42,415 nt of DNA. Origin: Clostridia bacterium (GTDB lineage Bacteria; Bacillota; Clostridia; Oscillospirales; CAG-272). Positions 39,705-42,415 of the stretch are shown piece after piece. The stretch covers positions 1-42,415 of the forward strand of contig JAFTXX010000011.1 in the NCBI GenBank assembly GCA_017461475.1, written 5' to 3'. The notes beneath the pieces are model-generated. The model saw only the letters and a list, made by a program, of their open reading frames with translations, was not told where the DNA came from and made no database searches. The position numbers were made by a program, and so were the translations under genes. Each line of letters starts with the position of its first letter. Positions within the stretch are counted from its first letter, which is position 1.

Positions 39705-42140
39705 ATGAAATTATCACTGAATTGGATTAAAGATTATGTAAAAATTCCCGATGACATGGATCTGTCGAAACTCGCATATGACCTCACCATGTCTACCGTT
39801 GAGGTAGAAGGCGCAGAGAGTCTTGCCGAGCGTTTTGACAAGATAGTTGTCGGAGAAATAAAGGAAGTTCTTCCTCACCCCAACGCGGACAAGCTTCGCA
39901 TTTGCAAGGTTGATATCGGCGACGGCGAAGTCAAAGACATCGTCTGCGGCGGAAGCAATCTCGAAGCGGGAATGAAAGTCGTTGTCGCTTGCCCCGGCGC
40001 AATGGTGCGCTGGCACGGAGAGGGCGAGCCTGTTGAAATCAAGAATGCAAAACTTCGCGGCGTGCAGAGCTTCGGTATGATCTGCGCAGCTGTCGAAGTA
40101 GGACTTGCAGACCTTTTTCCCGCAGAGGGCGACCATGAAATCATGGACGTTACCGCGTTTGACGCTGCAGCGGGTACTCCTCTTGCCAAGGCGCTTAACC
40201 TTGATGATATCATCCTTGAAATAGACAATAAGTCTATGACCAACCGCCCCGACCTTTGGGGTCACTACGGCATCGCACGTGAAATCGCGGCGCTTTATGA
40301 CCTTCCCCTCGTTCAGTTTGAAAAGTATGTTCCCGAAACTACCGCCACTTACGATGTAAGAATTTCCGACACCGAGAGATGCCCCCGCTACATCGGTGCC
40401 CGTGTAGAAGGACTTTCGGTAAAGCCTTCTCCTTTTGAAATGCAGAGCCGCATCTGGAGAGTAGGTATGCGCCCCATCAACGCGCTCGTCGACGTTACAA
40501 ACTACGTTATGCTTGCTACGGGTCAGCCCACTCACGTTTTTGACTCTAACCATATTATCGACCACATCGAGGTAAGACGCGCTAAAGACGGCGAAAAGCT
40601 TCAGCTTCTTAACGATAAGGATCTTGAACTTTCTTCCGACGACCTCGTTATCGCCGATGCAGAGGGCGCAGTTGCACTCGCAGGCGTTATGGGCGGTGCA
40701 AAAGACTCTGTTCTTCCCGATACAGAGAGCGTTATCCTCGAGGTTGCAAACTTTGAGTCCCGCGGCGTACGCAGAACAGCGCTTCGCTACGACAACAGAA
40801 CCGAGGCTTCATCCCGCTACGAAAAGGCGGTCGACCCCGAGCGTTGCGACCAGGCGCTTGCACTCGCCATGAAACTCTTTGCAGAGCTTTATCCCGATAT
40901 GAAAGTTACTGCGTTTAACGACCAATACCCCAATAAACTTGTCAAGAAAGAAATCGACGTTGAACTCGAATGGCTCGACCGACGTCTTGGCAAGCGAATC
41001 CCTAAGGAAGTCGTTGAAAAGAAACTCGGCACAATGGGCTTTGAGGTCACATTTACCGATGAAAAAATGCACATCGTAGTTCCTACATGGCGTTCTACAG
41101 GCGACGTTTCCATTAAGGCAGACGTTATGGAAGAAGTCGCACGTATGTACGGCTACGAAAACTTTGAGGCAACGCAGATCACCACATCGTTTGACGGCGC
41201 AATAAATCAGCTTGACGTTGATCTTGTTCGCAAGGTCAAAGAATATCTCGCATTCCGCTGCAACATGCAGGAAATATTCACATATCCGTGGATGACTGAG
41301 GAGTTTGTAAACGCTCTTCTGCCTAATACCGACGGTGTCCTCGCGCTTGCAACTCCCCCGTCTCCCTCTGAAAAGTATATCCGTTCCTCGCTTCTGCCCA
41401 ATATCTGTAAGGCTATCGTGAAGAACGAGCGCAATTTCGATGAGTTTGATATTTTTGAAGAAGCGCAGATTTTCCTTGATTCCGATTACACATCGAATTA
41501 CAAAAATGAAAAACTGCCTCTCCAAAAGCGACATCTCGGTTGCGCATTTGTCGGCAAATCCGACGATGTGGAAACTCTTTTCCGCCGCGCCAAGGGCGTT
41601 ATCGAAATGATGCCTCGTTATACTCATATGGAAGGTTTCACTTTCGAGAGAAACGAGAAACCCTATTGGGCAGACAATGTAGTTTGGCTCAACATCTGCC
41701 TCGGCGGTAAGAAGATAGGCGACATGGCGCTCCTTTCCAAGAAGGCGGCTCTTGCTTGCGGCATCAAGGTACTTTCGGCAGTCCTCGTAGAACTTGATAT
41801 GGACGCGTTTGTGCCTTTCAAGTCGAGAACCAACCGTTACGCACATCTCCCCGAGTTCCCGATGAACGATTATGACGTTTCCTTCCTCGTTGACTCCATG
41901 GTCAAGTGGGATGACATCTACGCGTGCGTAATGAGCAAGAAGAACGAACTTCTCAGTGATGTTCGCTTCGTTGATGAATACAAAGGCAAGCAGATTCCCG
42001 AGGGTAAAAAGTCGGTAACCATCCGCCTTGTTATCGGTTCCGCCGAAAAGACCCTCACAAGCGCAGAAATCGAAGCCGTAGCCAACAGTGTTGTTAAGAG
42101 AATCAACAAGACTTTTGACGCAGGCGTCCGCACAGTTTAA
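39705..42140 (+). CDS. pheT: Phenylalanyl-tRNA synthetase beta subunit
   Basis: 811 aa, AAGGGAG upstream of the ATG. Domain order is standard: tRNA-binding OB fold (about 40-150, EVLPHPNADKLRICKVDIGDG), B3/B4 editing domain (about 210-385), B5 (about 405-475), catalytic-like core (about 480-700) and the FDX-ACB anticodon-binding domain (about 715-811). It edits mischarged tRNA and binds tRNA-Phe. The operon ends 12 nt later at a strong terminator. Confidence 0.98.
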   Translation: MKLSLNWIKDYVKIPDDMDLSKLAYDLTMSTVEVEGAESLAERFDKIVVGEIKEVLPHPNADKLRICKVDIGDGEVKDIVCGGSNLEAGMKVVVACPGAMVRWHGEGEPVEIKNAKLRGVQSFGMICAAVEVGLADLFPAEGDHEIMDVTAFDAAAGTPLAKALNLDDIILEIDNKSMTNRPDLWGHYGIAREIAALYDLPLVQFEKYVPETTATYDVRISDTERCPRYIGARVEGLSVKPSPFEMQSRIWRVGMRPINALVDVTNYVMLATGQPTHVFDSNHIIDHIEVRRAKDGEKLQLLNDKDLELSSDDLVIADAEGAVALAGVMGGAKDSVLPDTESVILEVANFESRGVRRTALRYDNRTEASSRYEKAVDPERCDQALALAMKLFAELYPDMKVTAFNDQYPNKLVKKEIDVELEWLDRRLGKRIPKEVVEKKLGTMGFEVTFTDEKMHIVVPTWRSTGDVSIKADVMEEVARMYGYENFEATQITTSFDGAINQLDVDLVRKVKEYLAFRCNMQEIFTYPWMTEEFVNALLPNTDGVLALATPPSPSEKYIRSSLLPNICKAIVKNERNFDEFDIFEEAQIFLDSDYTSNYKNEKLPLQKRHLGCAFVGKSDDVETLFRRAKGVIEMMPRYTHMEGFTFERNEKPYWADNVVWLNICLGGKKIGDMALLSKKAALACGIKVLSAVLVELDMDAFVPFKSRTNRYAHLPEFPMNDYDVSFLVDSMVKWDDIYACVMSKKNELLSDVRFVDEYKGKQIPEGKKSVTIRLVIGSAEKTLTSAEIEAVANSVVKRINKTFDAGVRTV

Positions 42141-42151
42141 TTAAAATATTC

Positions 42152-42184
42152 AAAAAGCACTAAGCATTTGGCTTAGTGCTTTTT
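42152..42184 (+). terminator. Terminator of pheST
   Basis: A 14-bp perfect stem, AAAAAGCACTAAGC (ATTTG loop) with its complement ending TTTTT, 12 nt after the pheT stop. Confidence 0.92.
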
Positions 42185-42204
42185 GAATTTGGTCGGTGGA
42201 AAAA

Positions 42205-42327
42205 GGTAAATTAATGTTTAGCGTATAAGCAAACATCTCCCCGCAAGATCCTTCACTTCGCCCATACTCGCAAAGCGAGTATGGCAGGAACCTTCGGTTC
42301 CTTGTGCTCCGTTCGAGGATGACAAGG
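42205..42327. repeat. MITE-like repeat, copy R6, right part missing
   Basis: Left tip GGTAAATTAATGTTTA (42205-42220), the AAACATCTCCCCGC arm and one complete hairpin with the nested CCATACTCGC-AAA-GCGAGTATGG and GGAACC-TTC-GGTTCC cassette, the same cassette as in R1 but in the opposite orientation. The second hairpin and right tip are absent, so the copy is truncated or interrupted. Confidence 0.8.
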
Positions 42328-42415
42328 CGACACAAGCTGCCTTCTTATTTGGCTATAGGTTCCGTCGCCTTTTGACCGCGCCTTCGGCGGGTCGTTAAAT
42401 ATGTGCTATGGGAAA
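42328..42415. other. Right-edge sequence with no recognised gene
   Basis: It holds a hairpin of the form GACC(G)CGCC-TTC-GGCGGGTC near 42375 and a GGCGA...TCGCC pair around 42326-42370. This may be another repeat module replacing the lost right half of R6. No start codon with a ribosome binding site was seen on either strand. Confidence 0.4.

Noticed and set aside
40809-41846. 345-codon minus-strand frame across pheT
   Set aside because: Antisense shadow of pheT; no promoter, no start site and no recognisable protein.

Overview
The window is a chromosomal segment of a Gram-positive anaerobe, most likely an uncultured gut Clostridia (Oscillospirales/Christensenellales-like). This is inferred from gene content (CarD-like factor, zinc-ribbon L28, RNase M5-like toprim protein, DUF1934, MtaB, malic enzyme, SulP, BlaI/M56), strong Shine-Dalgarno sites, moderate GC and short AT-rich intergenic regions. 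No rRNA, tRNA, CRISPR or complete insertion sequence was seen. The left edge carries the first codons of a leftward gene that resembles an IS1182-type transposase.

Layout. 1-3500: a GH127-like beta-L-arabinofuranosidase divergent from an AraC regulator, then a CarD-like factor. 3600-9400: SulP anion transporter; RlmA-type methyltransferase plus GT2 glycosyltransferase; malic enzyme; and an ICMT-like membrane methyltransferase that appears to start at ATT. 9376-13424: a MATE transporter fused to a cytidylate-kinase-like domain, divergent from recQ. 13428-18586: a six-gene leftward operon (YhcH family, aminotransferase, trpS, WecA/TagO-like transferase, membrane-anchored unknown, GNAT). 18759-22097: YdcF, DUF5131, rpmB, mtaB. 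22221-23682: pseudouridine synthase plus cyclophilin. 24075-26670: GtrA, DUF4349 lipoprotein, serpin lipoprotein. 26926-29032: DUF1934, holA, RNase M5-like. 29322-32266: small SleB-like protein, rnr, secG. 32577-34448: GH43 plus aldose epimerase. 34494-38471: BlaI, M56 sensor protease, LRR lipoprotein. 38655-42140: pheST.

Between these units lies a family of large imperfect inverted-repeat elements (about 110-300 bp). Four share 16-bp termini (GGTAAATTAATGTTTA) and a core of back-to-back hairpins. A fifth has similar tips around an unrelated core, and a sixth has only the core. They look like non-coding MITE-like elements and are the main structure the genes do not explain.

The genes suggest a saccharolytic anaerobe that uses arabinose-containing plant glycans (GH127 under AraC; GH43 with an epimerase), with housekeeping translation, secretion and replication genes between. 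The most distinctive local systems are the BlaI-M56-LRR lipoprotein operon with two BlaI-type operators in its promoter, the MATE-kinase fusion with a terminator hairpin in its leader, the serpin operon, and a SecG with a long acidic repetitive tail. Most recognisable promoters share a TTGC-type -35, a 17-bp spacer and an extended TGnTATAAT -10.
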